Part shown: in pieces, positions 13,721-23,468 of the stretch
Position numbering within the stretch: position 1 is the stretch's first letter
How the letters are laid out: every line of letters begins with the position of its first letter
NCBI GenBank assembly: GCA_034172985.1
Contig: JAXFDY010000149.1
Location: 1-54,580, forward strand
Length of the DNA stretch: 54,580 nucleotides
Direction of reading: 5' to 3'
DNA from: CAG-303 sp034172985
Lineage (GTDB): Bacteria > Bacillota > Clostridia > Lachnospirales > Lachnospiraceae
Made by a program: the position numbers and the translations under genes
Notes under the pieces: model-generated
Database searches by the model: none
Seen by the model: the letters and a program-made list of their open reading frames with translations, nothing else
Told to the model about the DNA's origin: nothing

Positions 13721-15535
13721 ATGATAGATTTTTTTATTAGATTATATACCGGTCCTGCAAAGGAAAAAACAATTGCAGTGTCCATCGCCTTGATTCTCAC
13801 CATTTCTGCAGTCAGTGGTCTCATAGCCCATTCTATTGTAAATCATGAAAAACTTTCAGATACTGCTTATGCCGTGGGAACGGACAGCGAATGTACTACA
13901 GTTTTCGAAGCTTCTGCCACAGATGCAGTGCCAACTGAAGAAAGCACCACACCGCCAGAAACAACTTCTGCAGAGACAACTTCCCTTTCAGAAAGCACCA
14001 CTGCTCCGCAGGAAACCTCTTCATTAACACTGATCCCTGTATCCGATCTGGATATTTCCGAAGAAGATCTGTCCACCAATCAGGAAATCATCAATCGTAC
14101 ACAGGCAAATGCTGCACCTGCTTCAGGGTTACAGGATATCACGGTTCCAAATGACTATACTTCCCATACAGGTTTTCTCACAGGAATTGATGTATCGAAG
14201 CATCAGGGAACGATTAACTGGACAAAAGTAAAGAATGACGGGATTGATTTTGCTATGATCAAAGTAGCCGGACGTGGCTATGAAACCGGAAAATTATATT
14301 ATGATACCCAGTATAAGGCCAATTTAAGCGGAGCTGCTGCTGCCGGTATCAAAACAGGGGCTTATTTTTTCTCTCAGGCTACCACAGTTCAGGAAGCCCG
14401 GGAAGAGGCATCTATGATTATCGATGCACTAAAGGGTTATAACATTACATATCCTGTTGTCTTTGACTGGGAAACAGCAAAGGGATATCGTACTTATTCC
14501 GGGATTTCCAAAAGCACTATGACAGAAATAGCAGATACTTTCTGCCGGATGGTAGAAGCAGCCGGATATAAGGCAATGATTTATGCCAACACTTTCGATT
14601 TCGAGCGTTTTGATGCCGGCAGTCTGACTTCATCTTACGGAAGCTGGCTTGCCCGCTATCCTGCTCATTACAACAGCAATGGATTACGTTTTAAAGCCGG
14701 TGATGGTCTCCCTGCTCTTGATTATCCTTATCAGATCTGGCAGTATTCCTCCACAGGACGGGTAAACGGAATCTCTGAAAACGTGGATATGAACGTAGCT
14801 TTTGTAGACTTTTCCGGTACAGACAATCCTAAAGTGCCTATGTTTTTTGATATTTCCACTGATGCCTTCTATACTCAGGCAGGAACGATTCCTGATATTC
14901 TGACAAATATCCGGGCATTTAATTGTGCAGGTATGAATGAAACAAATCGTATGACCTGCACCATCACAAATGCAGCCGGAATGAAGGTTTCTCTTGAAAA
15001 CGCTGCCTGCACTGCCGGAAAATATACCGTAACCTATGCTCTGAAAGACTTTACCGGCTATACCGGCTATAAATCCCTGCCTCTTTATGTCCAGGCAGCA
15101 CCTGTCATATCCTTAGGCAGTACAAACTTAACCGTCAGCCGTCTGACTTCCTATGATGAATTGCTTCTTATGATAAAGGATAACCTTATTTCTGCCTGCG
15201 ATTTTACCGGAACAAATCTTTATTCCTATGTAGAAATCAAATATCCGGATTCATTTTATGAAACAGTATACGAAGAATTTTCACAGGAGACTACTACCGC
15301 TCCCGAAGAACCTTCTTCACTGACAGACAATAACCAGAATAATACAGGACCAGAAGAGGAAGAAACTACAGAGATAGAAACGCAGGAAACAGAGACAACA
15401 GAAATAGAGACTGCAGAAATAGAAACAACGGAAGTCAGAAAATTGATTCCGGGTAATTATAATATTATATATAGCGTCACAGATTCCTATGGATTTACTA
15501 CCAGCATGGAAGCTTCACTTGTGATTACGGAATAA
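13721..15535 (+). CDS. Membrane-anchored GH25 lysozyme-like cell wall hydrolase, 604 aa
   Basis: N-terminal signal anchor (hydrophobic residues 17-38) and a Thr/Ser/Glu-rich linker (about 65-105). The GH25 muramidase domain starts at GIDVSKHQGTINW (155-167) and carries the catalytic PVVFDWE region, YANTFDFERF and YQIWQYSSTGRVNG. The C-terminal part has Ig-like segments ending in YSVTDSYGFTTSMEASLVITE, with a second low-complexity ETTEIET linker. It should cleave the glycan backbone of peptidoglycan outside the membrane. Start at 13721 behind AAGGA. The frame stays open 88 codons upstream into the palindromic element, which is not credible coding. One of three plus-strand genes, with its own promoter and terminator. 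Confidence 0.9.
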   Translation: MIDFFIRLYTGPAKEKTIAVSIALILTISAVSGLIAHSIVNHEKLSDTAYAVGTDSECTTVFEASATDAVPTEESTTPPETTSAETTSLSESTTAPQETSSLTLIPVSDLDISEEDLSTNQEIINRTQANAAPASGLQDITVPNDYTSHTGFLTGIDVSKHQGTINWTKVKNDGIDFAMIKVAGRGYETGKLYYDTQYKANLSGAAAAGIKTGAYFFSQATTVQEAREEASMIIDALKGYNITYPVVFDWETAKGYRTYSGISKSTMTEIADTFCRMVEAAGYKAMIYANTFDFERFDAGSLTSSYGSWLARYPAHYNSNGLRFKAGDGLPALDYPYQIWQYSSTGRVNGISENVDMNVAFVDFSGTDNPKVPMFFDISTDAFYTQAGTIPDILTNIRAFNCAGMNETNRMTCTITNAAGMKVSLENAACTAGKYTVTYALKDFTGYTGYKSLPLYVQAAPVISLGSTNLTVSRLTSYDELLLMIKDNLISACDFTGTNLYSYVEIKYPDSFYETVYEEFSQETTTAPEEPSSLTDNNQNNTGPEEEETTEIETQETETTEIETAEIETTEVRKLIPGNYNIIYSVTDSYGFTTSMEASLVITE

Positions 15536-15542
15536 TAATGTA

Positions 15543-15570
15543 AAAGGAAAGCCTGGCTTTCCTTTCTTTT
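15543..15570 (+). terminator. Terminator of the GH25 gene
   Basis: AAAGGAAAG (15543-15551) and CTTTCCTTT (15557-15565) pair around CCTGG and are followed by CTTTT, 8 nt past the stop codon. The remaining gap to 15657 shows nothing clear. Confidence 0.8.
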
Positions 15571-15656
15571 AACCTATCAATACCTTTTTTCCCTCAAATG
15601 CAAAACCATATTTTCTGATTCGCTCCTTCGGATCTGCATGTAACTATTCAGTACAC

Positions 15657-16574
15657 TTACTTTAAAAATCCATTTACGATCTGTTCTTCTGCTTCTGCCT
15701 CAGTCAGACCAAGAGTCATCAGTTTAATCAACTGCTCTCCTGCGATTTTTCCAATAGCCGCCTCATGGATTAACTCCGCGTCAATATGATTGGCCGTAAT
15801 CTCCGGAACAGCACTAATATGTGCATTATCCATAATGATAGCATCACATTCTGTATGTCCTGCACATTTATTATTCCCATTAATCTTTGACACAAAAAGC
15901 TGTGAGGAATCCCCCTTGGCAACTGATCTTGAAATAACATTGGTACTGGAGCCTTCTCCGTCCATATCTACTTCAAATTCTGTCTTTGCAAACTGCTTTC
16001 CATGAGTCATGATTTTTTCCGTAATCACAATTTTGGCATTATCCCCAAGTTTTGCCTTTGTCACTCTGTCGGTGGAATCAATCCCCTTTATCTGGGCTGT
16101 TTCCATCTCCATAAAACCGCCTTCTTCAATATATACAATCGTTTGAGGATTCATAACATTTTCACCTGTACCATCACCGGAGCCATAATGTTTTTCCACA
16201 TATTTGACATGGGCATTTTTTCCGATATGAAACGTATGGATTCCGTCATGCTTCGTAAGCTTATCGCCACCATTATGAATGCCACATCCGGCAATAATCG
16301 TCACATCACAGTCCTCTCCCACATAAAAATCATTGTATACAAGATCCTGAAGACCGCTCTGGCTTAATAAGACCGGTATATGCACACTTTCTTTTTTTGT
16401 TCCCGGTTTTATGATAATATCGATACCCGGCTTATCTTCTTTTGTGACAATATCTATGTTTGCAGTGGTATTCCTACTGTCCAGAGCTCCGTTTGATCTG
16501 ATATTGTAAGCACCGGCAGGTATCTCATGCAGACCTGCTACCTGCTCTAATAAGGTCTTTTGTATTTCATCCAT
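15657..16574 (-). CDS. SufB/SufD-like Fe-S scaffold protein of a two-gene system, 305 aa
   Basis: A short SufB/D-family protein: beta-helix repeats of the SufBD core (VTIIAGCGIHNGG, KHDGIHTFHIGKNAHVKYVE) and the conserved C-terminus ITANHIDAELIHEAAIGKIAGEQL followed by MTLGLTEAEAEEQIVNGF. At 305 residues it is much shorter than SufB (about 465), matching the minimal SmsB type. It should form a scaffold with the ATPase at 16578-17312 to assemble Fe-S clusters. The genes are 3 nt apart, scaffold downstream. No sufS or sufU is near, so the sulfur donor must be encoded elsewhere. Confidence 0.85.
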   Translation of the reverse strand: MDEIQKTLLEQVAGLHEIPAGAYNIRSNGALDSRNTTANIDIVTKEDKPGIDIIIKPGTKKESVHIPVLLSQSGLQDLVYNDFYVGEDCDVTIIAGCGIHNGGDKLTKHDGIHTFHIGKNAHVKYVEKHYGSGDGTGENVMNPQTIVYIEEGGFMEMETAQIKGIDSTDRVTKAKLGDNAKIVITEKIMTHGKQFAKTEFEVDMDGEGSSTNVISRSVAKGDSSQLFVSKINGNNKCAGHTECDAIIMDNAHISAVPEITANHIDAELIHEAAIGKIAGEQLIKLMTLGLTEAEAEEQIVNGFLK

Positions 16575-16577
16575 ATC

Positions 16578-17312
16578 TTATACCTCGCTTAACGAATCTT
16601 CCTGATAAAATTTACAACTGGTTCCCTGAAGCAGCTCCGGAAGGATTTCATCTTTCCTGCCCCTTGCTTTTACTTCACCGGCTGAAATAACAATGATTTC
16701 ATCAGCAATATTTAATATTCTCTCCTGATGTGAAATAATCATAATGGAACTTTGCTGTTCCTTATGAAGTTTCTCGAATACTTTTATCAGATTTTTAAAG
16801 CTCCATAAATCAATTCCTGCTTCCGGTTCATCAAAGATCGATAATTCTGTATTTCTTGCAATAATAGTTGCTATCTCTATACGCTTTAATTCACCGCCAG
16901 AAAGGCTTCCATCCACATCTCTGTTTAGATAATCCCTTGCACAAAGCCCCACTTCACTGAGGTAATCACAGGCCCCTGCCTTATAATTATCTCCTGCAGC
17001 CAGCTTCAACAAATCCTTTACCTTAATTCCCTTAAATCTCACAGGCTGCTGAAACGCAAAGCTGATTCCCAGTTTTGCTCTTTCCGTAATATTCATATCA
17101 GTAATATCTATACCATTATAAATAATTTTCCCTGACGTAACCTGCTCTATTCCTGCAATTAATTTTGCAAGAGTGGATTTACCGCTTCCGTTAGGTCCGG
17201 TAATCACCACAAACTTTCTGTCATCTATTTTCAGACTTAAATCTTTGATAATATCTTTTCTCTTACCATTTTGATCTGCCACGGAGAATGATACATTTTG
17301 TAATTCCAGCAT
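16578..17312 (-). CDS. SufC-like ABC ATPase of the minimal Fe-S assembly system, 244 aa
   Basis: Soluble ABC ATPase with Walker A GPNGSGKST, Q-loop in FAFQQP, signature LSGGELKRIE, Walker B LSIFDEPEAGID and the switch His in IISHQE. The FDEPEAGID wording and the sequence around GELKRIE are typical of SufC rather than transporters, and no permease is adjacent. It powers cluster assembly with the scaffold encoded 3 nt downstream. Start at 17312 (MLELQNVSF) behind AGGAGG; the open frame up to 17483 overlaps the spore protein gene in another frame and is not real. Confidence 0.88.
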   Translation of the reverse strand: MLELQNVSFSVADQNGKRKDIIKDLSLKIDDRKFVVITGPNGSGKSTLAKLIAGIEQVTSGKIIYNGIDITDMNITERAKLGISFAFQQPVRFKGIKVKDLLKLAAGDNYKAGACDYLSEVGLCARDYLNRDVDGSLSGGELKRIEIATIIARNTELSIFDEPEAGIDLWSFKNLIKVFEKLHKEQQSSIMIISHQERILNIADEIIVISAGEVKARGRKDEILPELLQGTSCKFYQEDSLSEV

Positions 17313-17389
17313 ATGTTTGTTTTCCTCCTTCTGTATCCCCCGATTATACCAAACATTCTGCCTTTTGTCACTAATTTCTTTCATTTCAC

Positions 17390-17596
17390 TTATTTTTCCA
17401 AACTTTTTCTGTTCATTTCTTTTTTTCGGCTCGCCATAATTCCTCCTATCTTTCCGGACTCTTTCGCAGACAATGACTTCCACCCGCTCTCCCTTACTTT
17501 ATCCAACAATCCAAGTTCCTCCGCAATTTCAAATTTTAACTGTTCCTCAGGAGTAATACTATGAAGTTTGATTTGCTTTTTCTTATTTTTTTCCAT
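17390..17596 (-). CDS. Small acid-soluble spore protein, alpha/beta type, 68 aa
   Basis: The two conserved blocks of alpha/beta SASPs are recognisable: LKFEIAEELGLLDKV (with the EIA germination-protease site) and GWKSLSAKESGKIGGIMASRKK. These proteins coat spore DNA and supply amino acids on germination, so the organism probably sporulates. The ribosome site GGAGG (17607-17603) lies inside the right arm of the terminator hairpin of the preceding gene, and its T-run fills the gap to the ATG. This arrangement should block readthrough translation. Confidence 0.82.
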   Translation of the reverse strand: MEKNKKKQIKLHSITPEEQLKFEIAEELGLLDKVRESGWKSLSAKESGKIGGIMASRKKEMNRKSLEK

Positions 17597-17603
17597 AAAA
17601 AAC

Positions 17604-17645
17604 CTCCGGTAAATACTTTCCTATTTTCTACAGTATTTACCGGAG
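17604..17645 (-). terminator. Terminator overlapping the spore protein ribosome site
   Basis: CTCCGGTAAATACT (17604-17617) pairs perfectly over 14 bp with 17632-17645. On the minus strand the second arm ends ACCGGAG, giving GGAGG as the ribosome site, followed by TTTTTT and then the ATG at 17596. It ends the cyclase gene (stop at 17655) and hides the spore protein's ribosome site. Confidence 0.75.
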
Positions 17646-17654
17646 ATTTCTATT

Positions 17655-18920
17655 TTATTCTGTTACAATGCAATTTCTTCCGTTTTGCTTGCCCTTATAA
17701 AGATAAGTATCTGCCCTGCTAACCACCTGACTGTTATCTTCTTCTTTTTCTCCTGTAACCAATCCCATCGTCATGGTTACCTTAATTTCTTTCTCCCCTG
17801 CTATTATTCTTTCTTTCCGTATGTTCTCAAGAATTTCCTCGACAAATATTTTTGCCTCGTTTGCATTTTTTCTTTTAAAAATCAATAAAAATTCTTCGCC
17901 TCCCCATCGTATGGCATACCCTTTTCCTGCCATACCCTGTTTTAAGAGATATGATACTCTCCGGAGCACTTCATCTCCCACCTCATGACCATAGGTATCA
18001 TTTACTTTTTTAAAATAATCGATATCGCCAAGTGCTACTGAATACGATTCTTCCTGTCTTCTCAAGGCATCTATAACCTCTATCAGACATTTCTCTCCAT
18101 ATGCACGATTATACAAATCCGTGAGCATATCGTTTTCCAGCAATTTTCTCAATGAATATTTCATCTGCACAGCAGCTTTTCCGATGTCTCCAAACTCATC
18201 ATTCCGTTCTGTTATCGAAGTATGCAGTTGTACATCCAGCTTTCCATTTGCTATGTTTTCTAAGAATTGTTTAATATTTCTTACAACATGTTCTGTTCTC
18301 TGAAAATATAATATCATCATTAAACTAGTACAAAAGATTACAATGGCTGTAATAACAATAATCGGAAGAACAACATTTTTCACGGACTGATTTACCTGCC
18401 CAGCCTCCTTGGCAATTCCCATCATGCCCACAATCGTACCATCCAGATTCTTAAGCGGAAGATAAACTGCAAAGTATTGCTGTCCGTCAATCAGCACTCC
18501 CGGATAAAATTCCGTTTTTCCTTCCTTTAATACCTCATTGTTTATAAATGTTCTGGCAGTTTTCCCCTGAGCACTCTTCAAAGTAGTAATATATCTTGTA
18601 TCCCCATAAAAGATACTGATCTCCGTTTCCGTATCGTCCTTAAATTGTTCGATGTATCTGCAATAACGGCTGATTGCTATTTCTCCCTTATACAATACAT
18701 CCTCTCCGTTTTCTTCTGATAAATGATAATCTCCGGGATAAATCTGTCCAAACGCACCGGCAGCTACAGTGGCTAAATCTGTAAGTTCCACTTCAACTTC
18801 CCTGTATATCTCTGTACGCACATGATAATAGCTATAGATTGATATCACGATGCCTAATACAATAATAGGAATAATCGTCATACAAACCAATGACAGGTTG
18901 ACTTGTTTCTGTCGCTTCAT
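17655..18920 (-). CDS. Membrane sensor diguanylate cyclase (Cache-HAMP-GGDEF), 421 aa
   Basis: Two membrane helices (about 9-30 and 183-205) flank an extracellular single-Cache-like sensor domain ending in YFAVYLPLKNLDGTIVGMMGIA. HAMP follows (about 205-260), then a GGDEF domain (265-421) with an intact active site RWGGEEF (338-344), ALGDIDYFKKVND and GHEVGDEVLR. It should make cyclic di-GMP in response to an external ligand. The RxxD inhibitory site expected just before GGEEF is absent (AGKGYAIRW), so product inhibition is probably weak. Start at 18920 behind AAAGGA; ATG at 18950 lies within the purL terminator. Confidence 0.9.
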   Translation of the reverse strand: MKRQKQVNLSLVCMTIIPIIVLGIVISIYSYYHVRTEIYREVEVELTDLATVAAGAFGQIYPGDYHLSEENGEDVLYKGEIAISRYCRYIEQFKDDTETEISIFYGDTRYITTLKSAQGKTARTFINNEVLKEGKTEFYPGVLIDGQQYFAVYLPLKNLDGTIVGMMGIAKEAGQVNQSVKNVVLPIIVITAIVIFCTSLMMILYFQRTEHVVRNIKQFLENIANGKLDVQLHTSITERNDEFGDIGKAAVQMKYSLRKLLENDMLTDLYNRAYGEKCLIEVIDALRRQEESYSVALGDIDYFKKVNDTYGHEVGDEVLRRVSYLLKQGMAGKGYAIRWGGEEFLLIFKRKNANEAKIFVEEILENIRKERIIAGEKEIKVTMTMGLVTGEKEEDNSQVVSRADTYLYKGKQNGRNCIVTE

Positions 18921-18935
18921 TTTACGGTCCTTTCT

Positions 18936-18966
18936 AAAAAATCCGGACATTTCTGTCCGGATTTTT
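18936..18966 (-). terminator. Terminator of purL
   Basis: AAAAATCCGGACA and TGTCCGGATTTTT (13 bp) pair around TTTC, followed on the minus strand by six T, 8 nt past the purL stop codon. Confidence 0.88.
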
Positions 18967-18973
18967 ACTTGTA

Positions 18974-21900
18974 TTATTTAAAATATTTCACACCAGATTC
19001 AAATACTTTCATATCCTGTTCGCCATAGATATTCATAGCTACAGAGCTTCCTTTTCTCTCGATATGAGCCATCTTACCAAAGCATCTGCCATCCGGACTT
19101 GTGATACCTTCAATGGCCATATAAGAACCATTTACATTCCACTCTTCGTCCATCGTAGGATTTCCAGCTTCATCCACATACTGTGTAGCTACCTGACCGT
19201 TTTCAAATAATTTTCTGAGCCATTCATCATTTGCAACAAAACGTCCCTCACCATGTGATGCTGGTGTTACATAAGTCTTTCCTAATTCAGCTCCCTGTAA
19301 CCATGGAGATTTATTAGAAACAACCTTTGTATAAACCATCTTGGAGATATGACGGTTTATTGTATTAAATGTCAATGTAGGAGACTGTGCATCCTGACCG
19401 GTAATCTGTCCGTTCGGTACTAATCCCAGTTTGATCAAAGCCTGGAAACCGTTACAGATACCAAGTGCCAGACCATCTCTCTCATTCAGAAGGCGATGTA
19501 CAGCTTCTTTCATCTTCTCATTTCTAAACGCAGTAGCAAAGAATTTCGCAGAACCATCCGGTTCATCACCGGCTGAGAAGCCACCCGGGAACATAATAAT
19601 CTGTGCCTGATTAATACTTTCCTCAAAGACTCTTACAGAATCTCTGATATCTTCTGCATTCAGATTTTTAAATACTTTTACGATTACATCTGCCCCAGCC
19701 TGTTCAAAAGCCTTTGCACTATCGTATTCACAGTTGGTTCCAGGGAATACCGGAATAAATACTGTAGGTTTTGCTACCTTATGTTTACATACATAGATAT
19801 CTTTTGTATCATAGACATCTGTCTTCACTAAATCTTTATTATCTACTGCTCTTGTAGGGAATACTTTTTCTAACGGAGCTTCCCATGTGTTCAATGCCTC
19901 CGTCATGGAAATCTTCATATCGCCATAAGTGAATTCCTCACTGTTTGTAACAGTACCGATAACTGTGTAGTTATATGGAAGGACTTTCATCACATCTTCT
20001 AACTCGTTCAGTTTTTCTACTGGAACTTCTGCCACGATATTACCAAATTCTGCAGCAAATAAGCTCTCTGGTTTTACACTCTCATCAATATCCACACCCA
20101 GCTTATTTCCAAATGCCATCTTGGATACAGCAGCTGCCACACCCTTAGCGTCTAACGCATAGGCTGAAACAATGGCCTTTTTCTGGATCAGTTCATGAAC
20201 TGCATCATATAATTTCATAAGCTGTTCATATACAGGCTTATCATATTCATCTTTATCAATGGTGAATTTTACAATCTTATTACCGGCTTTCTTAAATTCC
20301 GGAGAAATGATATCTCCTTCTTTTGCAATATCTACAGCAAACGATACCAGTGTCGGAGGAACATCTATATCATTGAATGTACCGGACATACTATCTTTAC
20401 CGCCAATAGATGGAAGTCCAAATCCAAGCTGTGCATCATATGCGCCTAAAAGTGCTGCAAATGGCTGGCTCCATCTCTTTGGATCTTCTGTCATTCTGCG
20501 GAAATATTCCTGGAATGTGAAACGAATCTTCTTGTAATCGCCACCTGTTGCCACAATCTTAGCTACAGATTCTACGACTGCATAAATAGCTCCATGGTAT
20601 GGGCTCCAGCTTGAAAGATATGGATCAAATCCATAGCTCATCATTGTTACGGTATCACACTTTCCTGTAAGTACCGGAAGTTTTGCCACCATAGTCTGAA
20701 CTTCTGTTGTCTGATATTTACCACCATGAGGCATAAAGACTGAACCTGCTCCGATGGAACCATCAAACATCTCCACCAGTCCCTTCTGAGAACATACATT
20801 AAGATCAGAAAGTGTCTCAAGCCATTTCGCTCTGACATCCTTTACTGTTTCCTGCTTAAAGAAATTATCATTCTTTTCAGGCATATCTACAGAAACACTT
20901 GTCTCCTGATGTGCACCATTCGTATCAAGAAATGCTCTGGATAAATCTACGATTGTCTTGCCTCTCCACTTTAATGTAAGTCTTGGATCTGCTTTTACTA
21001 CAGCTACTTCCACTGCCTCCAGATTTTCTTCTGCTGCATATTTCATAAACTCTGCAACATCTTTCGGATCGATAACAACGGCCATTCTTTCCTGAGACTC
21101 GGAAATCGCTATTTCTGTTCCATCAAGACCTGCATATTTCTTTGGAACTTTATCAAGATTAATATCAAGACCTGCTGCCAGTTCACCAATGGCTACTGAT
21201 ACACCGCCGGCACCAAAGTCATTACATTTTTTAATTAACTTACTTACTTCTTCTCTTCTGAACAATCTCTGGATTTTTCTTTCTGTAGGAGCGTTACCCT
21301 TCTGCACCTCTGCTCCACATGTTTCGATGGACTCAGTGGTATGTACTTTAGAAGAGCCGGTAGCTCCACCACATCCGTCACGTCCTGTTCTTCCACCTAA
21401 AAGGATAATGATATCTCCAGGATCAGAAGTTTCTCTGATTACGGCACGTCTCGGGGCAGCACCCATTACGGCACCTATTTCCATTCTCTTTGCCACATAA
21501 TCCGGATGATATATTTCTTTTACATAGCCGGTAGCAAGTCCAATCTGGTTACCATATGAGCTGTAACCATTCGCAGCCTGACGTACCAGTTTTTTCTGAG
21601 GAAGCTTTCCTTTCAGGGTATCCTTCACTGATTTTGTCGGATCTGCTGCTCCTGTGACACGCATAGCCTGATATACATAAGTACGGCCTGACAATGGATC
21701 TCTGATAGCACCACCAAGACAGGTTGCCGCACCACCGAAAGGTTCGATTTCTGTCGGATGATTATGTGTCTCATTCTTAAAATTCACAAGCCACTCCTCT
21801 GTTTTTCCATCTACCTCTACCGGTACTACAATAGAGCAGGCATTAATCTCATCTGACTCTTCCTGATCTTCTAATTTTCCCTCTTTTTTCAGTTTTCTCA

Positions 21901-22750
21901 TAGCCATCAGGGCCAGATCCATCAGGCAGACAAACTTGTCCTCTCTGCCTTTAAATATCTCTTCCCTGTCACTGATGTATTCTTTATAGGTATCTGTAAT
22001 CGGCTTATTGTAATAGCCCTCTTCAAATTCAATATCTTTCAGTTCTGTCTGGAAAGTCGTATGACGGCAATGGTCAGACCAGTAAGTATCCAGCACTCTG
22101 ATTTCTGTCATAGACGGATCTCTGTTTTCTTCATTTTTAAAATAATTCTGTATATGAAGAAAATCTTTAAATGTCATCGCCAGATTCAGAGAAGCATATA
22201 ATTCCTTCAACTCAGCCTCCGGCATATCCTTAAATCCATCAAAAATCTTTACGTCATCCGGTTCGTCAAATACCGTAACTAAAGTTTCCGGTTTTTCCAA
22301 TCCGGTTTCTCTGGAATCCACCGGGTTAATGGTGAACGACTTAATGCTTTCAAACTGTTCTTCTGTCACTTCTCCCGTAATGACATAGGTAATGGCAGTC
22401 TTAATAACAGGTTCTTCATTTTCGTTTAAAAACTTGATACACTGAACAGCGGAATCTGCCCTCTGGTCAAACTGTCCCGGAAGAAATTCCACACTAAATA
22501 CTTTGTCATTTTCTTTATCGTAAGGGAACTCCTCCTCATAAAGAATATCTACAGGCAATTCTGCAAACACAGTATTTAAAGCCTTTTTATAAGTATCTTC
22601 ACTAATATTTTCCACATCATAACGAACTAAAACCCGTACATTACTTACAGCCTTAATCCCTAAATAGCTTTTTATTTCTTCGCTAAGTTCTTTTGCCTTA
22701 ACAGCGTATGGTATCTGTTTCTCTACATAAACACGCTTAACCTTACTCAT
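18974..22750 (-). CDS. purL: Phosphoribosylformylglycinamidine synthase, long single-chain form, 1258 aa
   Basis: Long PurL with all parts in one chain: N-terminal PurS-like region; two synthase halves (DTYWSDHCRHTTFQTEL, NHPTEIEPFGGAATCLGGAIRD, GGRTGRDGCGGATGSSK; second half with SIGGKDSMSG); and a C-terminal glutaminase (VFPGTNCEYDSAKAFEQAG, ALGICNGFQAL with the nucleophile Cys, SHGEGRF). It converts FGAR to FGAM with ATP and glutamine. Start at 22750 behind GGAGG. Its start overlaps the end of the upstream membrane protein gene by 8 bp. The other pur genes (purEMND) form a separate operon about 14 kb away. Confidence 0.95.
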   Translation of the reverse strand: MSKVKRVYVEKQIPYAVKAKELSEEIKSYLGIKAVSNVRVLVRYDVENISEDTYKKALNTVFAELPVDILYEEEFPYDKENDKVFSVEFLPGQFDQRADSAVQCIKFLNENEEPVIKTAITYVITGEVTEEQFESIKSFTINPVDSRETGLEKPETLVTVFDEPDDVKIFDGFKDMPEAELKELYASLNLAMTFKDFLHIQNYFKNEENRDPSMTEIRVLDTYWSDHCRHTTFQTELKDIEFEEGYYNKPITDTYKEYISDREEIFKGREDKFVCLMDLALMAMRKLKKEGKLEDQEESDEINACSIVVPVEVDGKTEEWLVNFKNETHNHPTEIEPFGGAATCLGGAIRDPLSGRTYVYQAMRVTGAADPTKSVKDTLKGKLPQKKLVRQAANGYSSYGNQIGLATGYVKEIYHPDYVAKRMEIGAVMGAAPRRAVIRETSDPGDIIILLGGRTGRDGCGGATGSSKVHTTESIETCGAEVQKGNAPTERKIQRLFRREEVSKLIKKCNDFGAGGVSVAIGELAAGLDINLDKVPKKYAGLDGTEIAISESQERMAVVIDPKDVAEFMKYAAEENLEAVEVAVVKADPRLTLKWRGKTIVDLSRAFLDTNGAHQETSVSVDMPEKNDNFFKQETVKDVRAKWLETLSDLNVCSQKGLVEMFDGSIGAGSVFMPHGGKYQTTEVQTMVAKLPVLTGKCDTVTMMSYGFDPYLSSWSPYHGAIYAVVESVAKIVATGGDYKKIRFTFQEYFRRMTEDPKRWSQPFAALLGAYDAQLGFGLPSIGGKDSMSGTFNDIDVPPTLVSFAVDIAKEGDIISPEFKKAGNKIVKFTIDKDEYDKPVYEQLMKLYDAVHELIQKKAIVSAYALDAKGVAAAVSKMAFGNKLGVDIDESVKPESLFAAEFGNIVAEVPVEKLNELEDVMKVLPYNYTVIGTVTNSEEFTYGDMKISMTEALNTWEAPLEKVFPTRAVDNKDLVKTDVYDTKDIYVCKHKVAKPTVFIPVFPGTNCEYDSAKAFEQAGADVIVKVFKNLNAEDIRDSVRVFEESINQAQIIMFPGGFSAGDEPDGSAKFFATAFRNEKMKEAVHRLLNERDGLALGICNGFQALIKLGLVPNGQITGQDAQSPTLTFNTINRHISKMVYTKVVSNKSPWLQGAELGKTYVTPASHGEGRFVANDEWLRKLFENGQVATQYVDEAGNPTMDEEWNVNGSYMAIEGITSPDGRCFGKMAHIERKGSSVAMNIYGEQDMKVFESGVKYFK

Positions 22751-23468
22751 AAGTACCTCCAGATATTTTATTCATATTTCTTCTTATCATACCACGTTTT
22801 ATTAAAAAACACAAAAACAAAATGAAAAAAATTAAAAAAATAAATATTCTTCCAATTCTGATTCCCATATCCACAAAAAAGTCTTCCGGTAAAACATTGA
22901 TTAATCTGCTGATTTCCGGGTCCAGAAGCCAATTATTATTATTAAATAACAGCATATGCATCAGATAAAAAACAGCCGTAAAATTAACACTTGCTGCAAA
23001 TATAATGATTGTCATAACTGCCAGCAAAAACCATATGCTTCGGCTAATTCCGTTGCACAAAGCCACCAGTCCTTCACGAATCCCGCAATTCAAAGTAAGC
23101 AGCAAGGTTGATACCAGTAAAATCATAGCTGCTATCCATCTCTTATCTAAGCCTTCCTGAAACAGATTTCTTACATCCTCCATATGGCTTTTCTCTATTT
23201 CATTAAAAAAAGGTTTTTCCCTTCCATCAATCACTGCATATACATCCAGGTCTTCCCTGTCGCCATGCAGATAAGCCATCATTTGCCGGGTGACTTTCAT
23301 CAATTCATCCATACTCATATTTACAATTGATTCTTTATTATTCACATTATATTTTTCGTATTCTTTTTCATAAAATCCAAAGTCACTATAGCATGCCACC
23401 TCAAAAGCGGTTACAAATATTATTACAATGACTGCCAGACCTGCAACAAATCCGATACAATGCTTCAT
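22743..23468 (-). CDS. TIGR01906 (DUF1461) family membrane protein, 241 aa
   Basis: Polytopic protein with hydrophobic segments near residues 5-25, 110-130, 140-170 and 205-225. Family wording is visible: YEKEYEKYNV in the first outer loop and LLDPEISRLINVLPEDFF before the last helix. Function unknown. It overlaps the helicase stop by an ATGA junction (23465-23468) and purL by 8 bp, so it is translationally coupled on both sides. Confidence 0.8.
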   Translation of the reverse strand: MKHCIGFVAGLAVIVIIFVTAFEVACYSDFGFYEKEYEKYNVNNKESIVNMSMDELMKVTRQMMAYLHGDREDLDVYAVIDGREKPFFNEIEKSHMEDVRNLFQEGLDKRWIAAMILLVSTLLLTLNCGIREGLVALCNGISRSIWFLLAVMTIIIFAASVNFTAVFYLMHMLLFNNNNWLLDPEISRLINVLPEDFFVDMGIRIGRIFIFLIFFILFLCFLIKRGMIRRNMNKISGGTYE

